From: Paracoccus sulfuroxidans
Lineage (GTDB): Bacteria; Pseudomonadota; Alphaproteobacteria; Rhodobacterales; Rhodobacteraceae
Direction of reading: 5' to 3'
NCBI RefSeq assembly: GCF_007830335.1
Contig: NZ_VLKU01000008.1
Location: 124,001 to 188,000, forward strand
DNA: 64,000 nt
Shown here piece by piece: positions 27,923 through 36,273 of the stretch. Numbering within the stretch: position 1 is the stretch's first letter; every line of letters begins with the position of its first letter. The position numbers were made by a program, and so were the translations under genes. The notes beneath the pieces are model-generated. The model made no database searches. It had not been told where the DNA came from and was given only the letters and a program-made list of their open reading frames with translations.

Positions 27923-28198
27923 TCAGCGCAGCTGCGAATCCTTCGAGCCGCGCCGGTTGAACCCCGCCTGCGGACGCCAGGCGCTGTCGCGCTCGGACTG
28001 GCAATCGATGCACAGCTGCACGCCGGGAATCGCCTCGCGCCGCGCCGCAGGGATCGGCTCGTCGCATTCCACGCAGAACTCGGCACTTTCGACCGCTGCC
28101 ATCGTGCCATTGCGCAGCCGCACACGCTGCAGCGCTTCCTGAGTCGAGATCTCGATCTGATCGTTTACCGCGTCGTCGCGCGCCCATCCGCCAGCCAT
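27923..28198 (-). CDS. DksA/TraR-type C4 zinc-finger protein
   Basis: 91 aa from ATG 28198 (an upstream ATG at 28222 is possible). The zinc finger C-x2-C-x17-C-x2-C (CVECDEPIPAARREAIPGVQLCIDC) matches short DksA/TraR/YbiI proteins, which lack the long coiled coil of true DksA. It may act on RNA polymerase via the secondary channel, but that is uncertain for the short members. Its stop abuts the convergent fabH stop. Confidence 0.85.
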   Translation of the reverse strand: MAGGWARDDAVNDQIEISTQEALQRVRLRNGTMAAVESAEFCVECDEPIPAARREAIPGVQLCIDCQSERDSAWRPQAGFNRRGSKDSQLR

Positions 28199-28421
28199 GA
28201 TTGCCTCTTCACCGGTTGACATATCAACATAGGAAGGGTGCGCGCCCTTTGCAAATCCTGCGGCCCGGGCCTATACCCATAGTCCTTCACGGGTCAGACC
28301 TTCCCGGTAAGGCGCGAAAATCTCTGGCAAAATATTGCCTTCCATGGAACGTAATCGTGGCTGGCTTGTTGACTCGGCAAATCAAAATTACCATCCTTAT
28401 GTCCATTGGAGAGGTTCCGAG

Positions 28422-28724
28422 ATGAGTGAAACAACACTGACCCGCATGGACCTGGCCGAAGCTGTGTTCCGCGAAGTAGGTCTTTCCCGCCACGAATCGG
28501 CACAACTTGTCGAAAGCGTGCTTGGCCATATCTCGGACGCGCTTGTCCGGGGCGAGCAGGTCAAGATTTCGTCCTTCGGCACGTTTTCGGTGCGCAGCAA
28601 GAATGAGCGGATCGGCCGCAACCCGAAAACCGGGGAAGAGGTCCCGATCACGCCCCGCCGCGTGCTGTCCTTCCGCCCGTCGCATCTGATGAAAGATCGT
28701 GTCGCTGCCGGTAACAAGCGATAG
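28422..28724 (+). CDS. ihfA: Integration host factor subunit alpha
   Basis: 100 aa DNA-bending protein. [30 protein letters not shown] start, beta-arm with [11 protein letters not shown] carrying the intercalating Pro, and [11 protein letters not shown] end. ATG 28422 is preceded by GGAGAGG 9 nt away; the longer frame starting at 28335 has no homology. A TTGACT at 28369 could be the -35 of its promoter. Followed after 5 nt by the MerR gene. Confidence 0.95.
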   Translation: MSETTLTRMDLAEAVFREVGLSRHESAQLVESVLGHISDALVRGEQVKISSFGTFSVRSKNERIGRNPKTGEEVPITPRRVLSFRPSHLMKDRVAAGNKR

Positions 28725-28729
28725 GGTTG

Positions 28730-29341
28730 ATGCAAAAGTCGCCAGATGCTTTTCGGTCGATTGGTGAGGTGTCACGCCTTGTAGGCGTCGCACCTCATGT
28801 CCTTCGCTATTGGGAGGCGCAATTCAGCCAGCTTTCGCCGGTCAAGCGCGCCGATGGCCGACGCTATTACCGGCCCGACGATGTCCGCCTTGCAGCTGGC
28901 CTCTGTCAGGTGCTGCGCGAAGAGGGGCTGAGCATCCGGGGCGCCAAGCGCCTGATCGCCGCCGATCGCGGCGCCGGGCTGCGCGAGATTGGCGCAGCGC
29001 GTCTGGGTGAGGTTCTGGGCGGCGACGCCGATGCCCCGCGCCCTGCCCCCGCTCCGGCCGTCCGTCTGGCCGTTCCCGGTGCCGAAACCGCAGTCATCGA
29101 ACCCGAGGTGGCAGCCCCTGCCCCCCGCGAACGCCCGGCTCCTGCCAAGCGCAGCCGACCGGCCGCGCCGCAGGCCGCTGATTCGCTTCCGCTTTTCCCC
29201 GAGCTCGGGTTGATTCCCCCCGGCGAATGGCTGGCGCGTCTGGTCGAAACCGCCTCTGCCCTGCGCGAACGGGCCCGTTCCGAACGGCCCCTGCCTGCCG
29301 GTGCGCGGGCCCTGCGCGATGGCTTGCGCGCGGCGAAGTGA
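28730..29341 (+). CDS. MerR-family transcriptional regulator
   Basis: 203 aa from ATG 28730 (TTG at 28727 also in frame). Residues about 8-75 form a MerR winged helix: IGEVSRLVGVAPHVLRYWEAQFSQLSPVKRADGRRYYRPDDV. After a linker rich in Ala/Pro the C-terminus (PLFPELGLIPPGEWLARL) is typical of the regulator found after ihfA in Rhodobacterales. No Cys cluster for metals; effector unknown. Confidence 0.9.
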   Translation: MQKSPDAFRSIGEVSRLVGVAPHVLRYWEAQFSQLSPVKRADGRRYYRPDDVRLAAGLCQVLREEGLSIRGAKRLIAADRGAGLREIGAARLGEVLGGDADAPRPAPAPAVRLAVPGAETAVIEPEVAAPAPRERPAPAKRSRPAAPQAADSLPLFPELGLIPPGEWLARLVETASALRERARSERPLPAGARALRDGLRAAK

Positions 29342-29440
29342 CGGCTTTGCAGGGCGGGAGTGCATTTGTCGCTTTCCTGCCTATTTTTCCGTCTTCTACC
29401 CCTTGTGCTGCCCGCGAGCTTCGATCTATATGGCCAGCGT

Positions 29441-29518
29441 CGGGCCGTGGCGCAGCCTGGTTAGCGCGTCCGTCTGGGGGGCGGAAGGCCGCGAGTTCGA
29501 ATCTCGCCGGCCCGACCA
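29441..29518 (+). tRNA. tRNA-Pro (anticodon GGG)
   Basis: Acceptor CGGGCCG/CGGCCCG, D-arm GCGC...GCGC, anticodon stem TCCGT/GCGGA with loop CTGGGGG (anticodon GGG), T-arm GCGAG-TTCGAAT-CTCGC, discriminator A and encoded CCA. Reads CCC codons. A terminator hairpin follows at 29525. Confidence 0.95.
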
Positions 29519-29524
29519 TTCCGA

Positions 29525-29560
29525 AAACGCCCATCCCCATCCGGGGGTGGGCGTTTCCTT
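29525..29560 (+). terminator. Intrinsic terminator after tRNA-Pro
   Basis: AAACGCCCA (29525-29533) pairs with TGGGCGTTT (29548-29556), with an inner CCCC/GGGG, followed by CCTTTT. Confidence 0.8.
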
Positions 29561-29581
29561 TTGCTTGGGGAGGGATCTGCG

Positions 29582-30649
29582 ATGAACGGCGTTCTGCCTG
29601 ACGTAAGCCTGCGCGCGCTGATCGAGAGCGGCGCGATTTCCGCAAGCCACCCCATCCTGCCCGAACAGATTCAGCCCGCGAGCCTTGACCTGCGCCTTGG
29701 CACGACCGCATGGCGGCTGCGCGCCTCGTTCCTTTGCGGCAAGGGCCGCAAGGTCACCGACCGCCTGGCCGATTTCGAGATGCACCGCATGGACCTGACC
29801 GGTGGTGCCGTGCTGGAGAAAGGCTGCGTCTATCTGGTCCCCCTGATGGAGCGCCTGTCGCTGCCAGCGGGCCTTGATGCGGTCGCCAATGCCAAATCCT
29901 CGACCGGGCGGCTGGACCTGCTGACGCGGCTTGTCACCGATGACGGGACCGAATTCGACCGCCTGCCCGACGGCTATGACGGCCCGATCTATGCCGAGAT
30001 CTGCCCGCGTTCCTTTTCCGTCCTCGTCCGTCCCGGCATGCGGCTGAACCAGCTGCGCCTGCGTCAGGGACAGGCGGTGCTGTCGGACGGCGATCTGCAG
30101 GCCCTGCACGCGGCCCAGCCGCTGGTTTCGGGCGAGGCCCTGATCGATGAGGGCCTGGGCTTCTCGGTCGATCTGCGCCCGGCCGAGGGCACGCTGGTCG
30201 GCTATCGCGCCCGGCCGCATTCCGGCGTCATCGATCTGGACCGCATCGGTGCCTATCGCGCGCGCGATTTCTGGGACCCGCTTCACGCCGATGACGGCCA
30301 GCTGATTCTGGACCCCGGCGCCTTCTATATTCTCGTCAGCCGCGAGGCCGTGGCGATCCCGCCCGATTACGCCGCCGAAATGGCCCCCTATCTGGCGATG
30401 GTGGGCGAATTCCGCGTCCATTACGCCGGTTTCTTCGACCCCGGTTTTGGCCATGGCAGCGGCAATGGCGCGCGCGGCGTGCTTGAGGTCCGCTGTCACG
30501 AGGCCCCCTTCGCGCTGGAGCATGGGCAGGTCGTCGGACGCCTGATCTATGAGCGTATGGCCGCCCGCCCCGACCGGCTCTATGGCACCGGCATCGCCTC
30601 GAACTATCAGGGCCAGGGGCTGAAGCTCGCCAAGCAATTCCGCGACTGA
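29582..30649 (+). CDS. dcd: 2'-deoxycytidine 5'-triphosphate deaminase (long form)
   Basis: 355 aa, about twice the length of E. coli Dcd; this double-domain form is usual in alphaproteobacteria. It deaminates dCTP to dUTP for dTMP synthesis. Motifs: PASLDLRLG near residue 32, NAKSSTGRLDLLTRLVTD near 105, the repeat-like SGVIDLDRIG and GQLILDPGAFYILVSRE, and a C-terminal YQGQGLKLAKQF. ATG 29582 has GGGAGGGA upstream; an earlier ATG at 29561 lies in the terminator region. Confidence 0.9.
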   Translation: MNGVLPDVSLRALIESGAISASHPILPEQIQPASLDLRLGTTAWRLRASFLCGKGRKVTDRLADFEMHRMDLTGGAVLEKGCVYLVPLMERLSLPAGLDAVANAKSSTGRLDLLTRLVTDDGTEFDRLPDGYDGPIYAEICPRSFSVLVRPGMRLNQLRLRQGQAVLSDGDLQALHAAQPLVSGEALIDEGLGFSVDLRPAEGTLVGYRARPHSGVIDLDRIGAYRARDFWDPLHADDGQLILDPGAFYILVSREAVAIPPDYAAEMAPYLAMVGEFRVHYAGFFDPGFGHGSGNGARGVLEVRCHEAPFALEHGQVVGRLIYERMAARPDRLYGTGIASNYQGQGLKLAKQFRD

Positions 30650-30796
30650 CCGGCTTTGCAGCCACCGGTTGACGCGCAGATTCCCACTTCGCGTCCTGCC
30701 CCTCTCATGAGATCATCGCCCCACCGGGCGCGAGGGCTGCACGCCTGACGCGGGAGGGTCGCGGCCCCCCGGTTTCAGCCCTTGGGAGAGACCAGG

Positions 30797-32230
30797 ATGG
30801 CGCGAAATCCGAACGGCAATCTGATCGGAACGGCGGGGGCTGACCTTTTATGGGGCAGCGCCCGGGTCGTCGGTGCCGAATATGACAATGGCATCGACAC
30901 GCTTTATGGCCTTGGCGGCAATGACACGCTGTTCGGCGATATCTACAATGACGGCTCGGATTTCACCGAGGGCGATCAGCTTTACGGTGGCGACGGCAAT
31001 GACGCGCTTTACGGCGATTGCGGCACCGATGAGCCCTTCTGGTGGCGCAGCGACAATGGCGGCTCGGACCAGCTTTACGGCGGCAATGGCAATGACAGCC
31101 TTTATGGCCAGTCGGGCGGCGACATTCTGGAGGGCGGAGACGGCAACGACCTTCTGGTCGGCGGATCGGGCGCGGACAATCTGCGCGGGGGCGCGGGCGA
31201 CGATATCCTCTGGGTCGATCTGCAGAACGAAACCTGGCCCTTTGCCCTGCTGAACCGCGCCTGGGGCGGGACAGGCAATGACCGCCTTTATGGCGGCGTG
31301 GGTGCGGATGAGCTTTACGGAGAAGCGGGCCTAGATACCCTCGAAGGCCGGGGCGGCAATGACAAGCTTGAGGGTGGCGATGGGGCCGACGCGATCTTCG
31401 GCGGCGAGGGCAACGACCGTCTGAGCGGCGGCGGCTATTACGCGACGGCGGCGGATCTGGGCGACCGGCTTTACGGCGACGCGGGCAATGACACGCTGAT
31501 GGGGGATGGCGGCAACGACCTCCTCAGCGGCGGCACCGGCGCGGATGAGCTCAGCGGAGGCGTCGGCAATGATGTCCTGATCGGCGGCGCGGGGGCCGAT
31601 TCGCTTTACTGCGACGCGGGCAATGACAGCTATTACGTCGGCTGGGGCGACGTTCTGCTGTGGGACTATCGCGACAGCGGCATCGACACCGTCTACAGCG
31701 AGATCAACTGGACGCTGGGCGCCTATCAGGAAAACCTGACGCTGACGCAGAGCGCGGCGGTCCTTGGGCGCGGCAATACGCTGGCGAATGTGATCATCGG
31801 CAGCACGGGCGCGAACCAGTTGCTGGGGCTGGCCGGAAACGACCGGCTGAGCGGCGGCAGCGGCAATGACTCGCTGACCGGCGGGCTTGGCGCGGATGCG
31901 CTGACCGGAGGTTTCGGTGCGGATCGCTTCATCTTCACCGGGCTGGCCGATTCGCGTGCAGGCGGGCGCGACACGATCACCGACTTCACATTGGCTCAGG
32001 GCGACCGGGTGGACCTGTCCCTGATCGATGCAAACGCCTCGGCCGCCGGGAATCAGGCGTTTTCGTTTATCGGAGGGGCCGCATTCACCGGCATCGCGGG
32101 ACAGCTCCATGTCGAGATCTCGGCCGGAGGGCGGCTGATCAGCGGCGATGTGAACGGCGACCGCGTGGCGGATTTCGCCATCTTCATCGACGATCCGGTG
32201 GCGCTGAACGCCAGCAGCTTCATTCTGTAG
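30797..32230 (+). CDS. RTX-repeat calcium-binding protein (type I secretion substrate)
   Basis: 477 aa built almost wholly of GGxGxDxxx nonapeptides (hemolysin-type repeats), which fold as Ca2+-bound beta-rolls after export. Repeats occur near residues 30-130, 155-260 and 345-385. A non-repeat insert follows near 275-330 (ILWDYRDSGIDTVYSEINWTL type, seen in bacterial RTX proteins). The last ~95 residues (DTITDFTLAQGDRVDLS...) resemble a serralysin-type C-terminal secretion signal. No Cys except a few, no N-terminal signal peptide. No T1SS genes nearby. Function unknown. Confidence 0.88.
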   Translation: MARNPNGNLIGTAGADLLWGSARVVGAEYDNGIDTLYGLGGNDTLFGDIYNDGSDFTEGDQLYGGDGNDALYGDCGTDEPFWWRSDNGGSDQLYGGNGNDSLYGQSGGDILEGGDGNDLLVGGSGADNLRGGAGDDILWVDLQNETWPFALLNRAWGGTGNDRLYGGVGADELYGEAGLDTLEGRGGNDKLEGGDGADAIFGGEGNDRLSGGGYYATAADLGDRLYGDAGNDTLMGDGGNDLLSGGTGADELSGGVGNDVLIGGAGADSLYCDAGNDSYYVGWGDVLLWDYRDSGIDTVYSEINWTLGAYQENLTLTQSAAVLGRGNTLANVIIGSTGANQLLGLAGNDRLSGGSGNDSLTGGLGADALTGGFGADRFIFTGLADSRAGGRDTITDFTLAQGDRVDLSLIDANASAAGNQAFSFIGGAAFTGIAGQLHVEISAGGRLISGDVNGDRVADFAIFIDDPVALNASSFIL

Positions 32231-32241
32231 GCGGCAGCGCG

Positions 32242-32433
32242 CTAGCGCATGAAGCGGCGTAGAATGCCCAAGCTCTGGCGCAGGCGCTTGGCGTTCTGCT
32301 GCGCCTGCCGACGCTCTTGCGGGGTCTTCTGCGCCGAGTTCGCGCCGGTCGCGGTGTCGATCGATGTGTTGATGCCGCGATTGATCAGCCGGTTCGCGAT
32401 CATTCGGGTCAACTGGTTCAGAAACTGCTGCAT
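32242..32433 (-). CDS. Small basic protein downstream of scpB
   Basis: 63 aa, MQQFLNQLTRMIANRLINRG start, an acid-poor Arg/Gln-rich C-terminal half ending LRRFMR. The start is 2 nt from the scpB stop, so it is the last gene of the argS-scpB run. I do not recognise a named family; the hydrophobic N-terminal helix could be amphipathic. High GC3 supports coding. Confidence 0.65.
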   Translation of the reverse strand: MQQFLNQLTRMIANRLINRGINTSIDTATGANSAQKTPQERRQAQQNAKRLRQSLGILRRFMR

Positions 32434-32435
32434 GA

Positions 32436-33161
32436 CTATTCGTCCTCGAACAGATCGTCGGCGGGCAGATCGCTGCCCTCGTCTTCCTCGGGGTCGCGTG
32501 CAGGGAACAGGCCCTCGGGCGCACCCTCGCCCGGAGGCCGCGATTCCAGCAGTCCCGCCGCCCGAAGTTCGGAAAGCCCTGGCAAATCGCGGGCGCTTTC
32601 CAATCCGAAATGATCCAGAAAGCTTTCGGTCACGACGAAGGTGACCGGACGGCCCGGCGTCATCCGCCGCCGTCCGACGCGAACCCATTCCATCTCGATC
32701 AGCTGATCCAGCGTCCCGCGATTGACCGCAACGCCCCTGATCTCTTCGATCTCGGCGCGGGTGACGGGCTGGTGATAGGCGATGATCGCCAAGGTCTCGG
32801 TCGCCGCGCGCGACAGGCGGCGGGTCTCGATGGCGTCATCCTGGAGAAGGAAGCCCAGATCGCCCGCCGTGCGAAAGGCCCAGGCGTCGCCCACCCGGCA
32901 AAGCTCGACCCCGCGCCCGGCATAGCGCACGCGCAGGCCCTGCAGCGCCTCGGCGGGATCGCAACCCACCGGCAGGCGCGCCGCGACCTCGCGCAGCGAC
33001 AGCGGACGTGCCGAGGCGAAGAGCACCGCCTCAACCATGCGCTCCTGCTCGTGCAGGGGCGGCGGGGGGAAGCGTTGCAGGTCGAGATCCGCAGCCGCCT
33101 CAGGCTGTTCCTCGGGCGCGTCGGTGGTTTGGGCGTCGTTGGTCAAATTCTCTCCAGTCAC
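32436..33161 (-). CDS. scpB: Segregation and condensation protein B
   Basis: 241 aa if it begins at GTG 33161, which overlaps the scpA stop as GTGA; a TTG at 33146 with GGAGAG just upstream is an alternative. ScpB is the kleisin-binding winged-helix partner of SMC-ScpA condensin. Core motifs: MVEAVLFASARPLSLREVAARLP, ETLAIIAYHQPVTRAEIEEIRGV, and GRPVTFVVTESFLDHFGL. The acidic tail (EDEGSDLPADDLFEDE) is typical of alphaproteobacterial ScpB. Confidence 0.93.
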   Translation of the reverse strand: MTGENLTNDAQTTDAPEEQPEAAADLDLQRFPPPPLHEQERMVEAVLFASARPLSLREVAARLPVGCDPAEALQGLRVRYAGRGVELCRVGDAWAFRTAGDLGFLLQDDAIETRRLSRAATETLAIIAYHQPVTRAEIEEIRGVAVNRGTLDQLIEMEWVRVGRRRMTPGRPVTFVVTESFLDHFGLESARDLPGLSELRAAGLLESRPPGEGAPEGLFPARDPEEDEGSDLPADDLFEDE

Positions 33162-33997
33162 TCGGGTCGCCTGCGAATGGTGATCGGGGCGAAGGATCCG
33201 TCCTGGCGGATGTCGATGGCCCCCTGCCGCGCCAGCTCGAGCGTCGCGGCAAAGGTCGCCGCCGTGGCCGAGCGGCGGCGCTTCGGATCGCCCTCCCACC
33301 CCTCGGGCAGGAATGAGGCGAGGCTGGCCCAATCGCCCGCAAAGCCGATCAAGGCGCGCAGGCGGTCCAGCGCCTGCTCCATGGTGAAGACGTTCTTGCG
33401 GTCAAAGGCATAGGGCCGGAATTCATCGCGGGTGCGCAGCCGGGCATAGGCCCGCATCAGGTCGATAAGCCCCGCCTGCCATTCCACGCGCCGGTTGCGG
33501 GTGATCTTTTCGGGCGCGCCGCGCACGAAACGGTCCTGGCCCAGCCGGTGGCGCGTCATCAGCCGCGCGGCGGATTCGCGCATGGCCGACAGGCGCTCAA
33601 GCTGGAAGGCCAGATAGGCGGCCATATCCTCGGCCGAGGGGCCTTCAGCCTCGGGGTCGGGCGGCAGCAGCAGGCGCGATTTCAGAAAGGCCAGCCAGGC
33701 CGCCATCACCAGATAATCGGCCGCCAGTTCGATCCGCAGCGCGCGGGCCTGTTCAACAAAGGCCAGATATTGATCGGCCAGTTCCAGAACCGAGATCTGC
33801 ATCAGATCGACCTTCTGCGTCCGCGACAGCGTCAGCAGCAGGTCCAGCGGCCCCTCGAAACCCGAGACATCGACGACCAGCACCTCTTCTGCCTGACGTT
33901 CAGAGACGGTCTGCGCGGGCTCAAGTCCCGGCAGATGGGGCGTCCCCTGCGCCTCGGGCGCATCGGGAACGGGCGTAAGATAGGGCACCCTGGTCAT
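33158..33997 (-). CDS. scpA: Segregation and condensation protein A
   Basis: 279 aa kleisin of the SMC complex. FEGPLDLLLTLSRTQKVDLMQISVLELADQYLAF is the SMC-neck binding N-terminal domain; LAADYLVMAAWLAFLKSRLLLPP follows; the C-terminus contains the winged helix binding the SMC cap. ATG 33997 is chosen because the residues upstream (to 34036) are Ala-rich and non-conserved. 78 nt after nagZ. Confidence 0.94.
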   Translation of the reverse strand: MTRVPYLTPVPDAPEAQGTPHLPGLEPAQTVSERQAEEVLVVDVSGFEGPLDLLLTLSRTQKVDLMQISVLELADQYLAFVEQARALRIELAADYLVMAAWLAFLKSRLLLPPDPEAEGPSAEDMAAYLAFQLERLSAMRESAARLMTRHRLGQDRFVRGAPEKITRNRRVEWQAGLIDLMRAYARLRTRDEFRPYAFDRKNVFTMEQALDRLRALIGFAGDWASLASFLPEGWEGDPKRRRSATAATFAATLELARQGAIDIRQDGSFAPITIRRRPE

Positions 33998-34075
33998 GGA
34001 ATATCCGCGAGTCGCCGCAGCTGCGGCCATCGCCACAGAATCGGGCCTGAGCCGGGTTAAGTCAACCGCACCCGC

Positions 34076-35068
34076 TTACGCGAGACCGCCAAGGCCGCGC
34101 AACTCGGCCCGCAGATCCTCGCTCGAGGCCAGTTCCACCGCCTTGCGGCGCAGGGCCAGCGCAAGGTCGCCGCGCGCGATGGACTTCGCGGGCATGGTCC
34201 CGCAGGAGGCGACGATCTGCTCCATCTGCGGCAGGGTTTCGTTGCAGCTGAGGACAAGATCGCAGCCCGCCGCAATCGCGCCAGCGGCACGCTCGGCCGA
34301 GGTGCCTTTCAGGGCCTGCATGCCGATGTCATCGGTCATCAGCAGGCCGTCATAGCCGATCCGGTCGCGGATCATCGCCACAACCTGCGGCGACAGGGTG
34401 GCGGGACGCTGATCGTCAATCGCGGTGAAGGTGATATGCCCGGTCATCGCCAGCGGCAGATCAGCCAGCGCGCGGAACGGAGCGAAATCGGTGCGGTCCA
34501 ACTCGTCAAGCGAGGCATCGACAACCGGCGTGTCGTGATGGCTGTCAACGCGCGCACGGCCATGGCCCGGCATATGCTTGACGATGGGCAGGACACCCGC
34601 CGCCAGCGTCGCCTGCGCCGCGATCCGGCCCATGCGGGTCACGGTGTCGGCGTCGCGCCCAAGGCAGCGGTTTTGCAGGAACGGGTGTGTGTCGTCGCGC
34701 GCGATGTCCAGAACCGGGGTGCAATTCGCGTCGATCCCCATGGCCGCCAGTTCCTGCGCCAGCAGGTGGTGATGCAGCCAGACGGCACGCTCGCCCCGGT
34801 CGGATTGCTCCAGCGGCGAGGGCCAGTCGGTCCAATGCGGGCTGCGCATGCGCTGCACCCGCCCGCCTTCCTGATCGATCAGCACCGGCACGTCGCGGCC
34901 CACCGTCTCGCGCAACTCCGAAGTCAGCCGGCGCAGGCGGTCCGGCGTGTCGATGTTGCGTCCGAAAAGGATGAAGCCCCAGGGGTTGGCCGAGCGAAAG
35001 AACTCCCGCTCGGCACGGTCCAGATCGGGCCCGGCGATGCCGCCGAGGATGCAGGCCGCAATCGCCAT
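34076..35068 (-). CDS. nagZ: Beta-N-acetylhexosaminidase NagZ
   Basis: 330 aa GH3 enzyme removing GlcNAc from anhydro-muropeptides in cytosolic peptidoglycan recycling. The NagZ signature KHMPGHGRARVDSHHDTPVVD (Asp-His dyad) and nucleophile region LLMTDDIGM are intact; no signal peptide. Lies 1 nt after the SPOR protein gene. Confidence 0.95.
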   Translation of the reverse strand: MAIAACILGGIAGPDLDRAEREFFRSANPWGFILFGRNIDTPDRLRRLTSELRETVGRDVPVLIDQEGGRVQRMRSPHWTDWPSPLEQSDRGERAVWLHHHLLAQELAAMGIDANCTPVLDIARDDTHPFLQNRCLGRDADTVTRMGRIAAQATLAAGVLPIVKHMPGHGRARVDSHHDTPVVDASLDELDRTDFAPFRALADLPLAMTGHITFTAIDDQRPATLSPQVVAMIRDRIGYDGLLMTDDIGMQALKGTSAERAAGAIAAGCDLVLSCNETLPQMEQIVASCGTMPAKSIARGDLALALRRKAVELASSEDLRAELRGLGGLA

Positions 35069-35069
35069 C

Positions 35070-36203
35070 TTACTTCGAGGCAGGGGCCGGAATGCAGTCC
35101 GTGCCGCCCGAGATCAGCGCCGCGCAGAAGCGACGGGCCTCATCGCGGTTGTCGAAACCGCCAACCCGCAGACGCCAGAACATGCGGCCGTTGCTTTTCG
35201 CCTCTTGCACGATCATCGACTTGCCCGAGAAGAGCGCGCCATATTTGCCCGAGACCCGACCCCATTCGCCGCGCGCCAGAGCGTCGCTGTCGAAGGCGCC
35301 GATCTGGACCTGCGCGCTGCCACCACCGGCCGAGGCAGGTGCGGCTTCAGGCGCAGGCGTCGCGGCAGCCGGGCGTGCGGCAGGGGCCTCAGCGGCAGCA
35401 GCCGGGGCGGCATCGGTCGCGACGACCGAAGCGGCGGCCACACGGCGCGGACGCGGGGCCGGGCGGGCGGAATTGGCAACCGCAGGCGTCGGCACGGCGG
35501 CTTCCGCCAGCGCGCTGCTGATCGCGGCATCCTGAGTGGTCTGGCCATCCAGATCGGTCACGGCCTCATTGACCGGTGCCTCGCCCGCAGGTGCGGCGGT
35601 GTCGGTCGGGGCCGGAGTGTCGGCCACCGCGCCATCGGGCAGCGGGATCACGCGGGCGGTTTCCGGCAGCAGCGGCAGGTCGCTGGCATTCGTCGGGTCC
35701 TGCGCGGTCGCGCCGAACTCACCCATGGCGACATCTGACTCGCCCAGACCCGTGGCCGAGGGGGCCAGCGCCACGCGGTCGACGGCGGCAACATCATTGC
35801 CCCCCGCCACGGCGTTGACCGAAAGGCCGGTGTGGTTGGTCAGCTCTCCGCCGGGGTTTTCGGGCGCGGTCCGGGCCTCGCCCTGAATCGCGCGGATCAC
35901 CGGCACGCCCGAGACATCGCGCACGACAAGCTTGAAGCCCCAGACCGCCAGAATCACAATCAGCCCGACCGAGACCAGCGCGCCCAGATAATGGGTCAGG
36001 CGCGAGACGCGCCCCAAAAGGCTGTTGGATTGGTCCAGCGTGCCGGGCATCGCCTCGGTTGCGAAGCGGGCATCGTCCCACTGCTCCTCGTGCCAGCTGT
36101 CGCCCTGCTGCCCCTGAACCTGCTGGTCATAGGGAAACTCCTGCGACAACCGCGGGGGCTGCTTACCTTCGAATCCGCCCGAGCGGAAATCAACAACTGC
36201 CAT
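35070..36203 (-). CDS. SPOR-domain inner-membrane protein
   Basis: 377 aa: cytoplasmic N-terminus rich in Gln/Glu/Asp (1-70), a single membrane helix at about 72-92 (YLGALVSVGLIVILAVWGF), a long periplasmic Ala/Pro-rich linker (95-295) and a C-terminal SPOR domain (about 298-375, VQIGAFDSDALARGEW...MFWRLRVGGFDNRDEA). SPOR domains bind septal glycan stripped of peptides, so a cell-division role is likely. Between argS and nagZ as in other Rhodobacterales. Confidence 0.88.
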   Translation of the reverse strand: MAVVDFRSGGFEGKQPPRLSQEFPYDQQVQGQQGDSWHEEQWDDARFATEAMPGTLDQSNSLLGRVSRLTHYLGALVSVGLIVILAVWGFKLVVRDVSGVPVIRAIQGEARTAPENPGGELTNHTGLSVNAVAGGNDVAAVDRVALAPSATGLGESDVAMGEFGATAQDPTNASDLPLLPETARVIPLPDGAVADTPAPTDTAAPAGEAPVNEAVTDLDGQTTQDAAISSALAEAAVPTPAVANSARPAPRPRRVAAASVVATDAAPAAAAEAPAARPAAATPAPEAAPASAGGGSAQVQIGAFDSDALARGEWGRVSGKYGALFSGKSMIVQEAKSNGRMFWRLRVGGFDNRDEARRFCAALISGGTDCIPAPASK

Positions 36204-36273
36204 TCGTGCCTGCCTGCCGGTTGATCCGACGTTAACCGTTTATCTGCTCGATCCCCGGCAGGGCACTGTTTGG

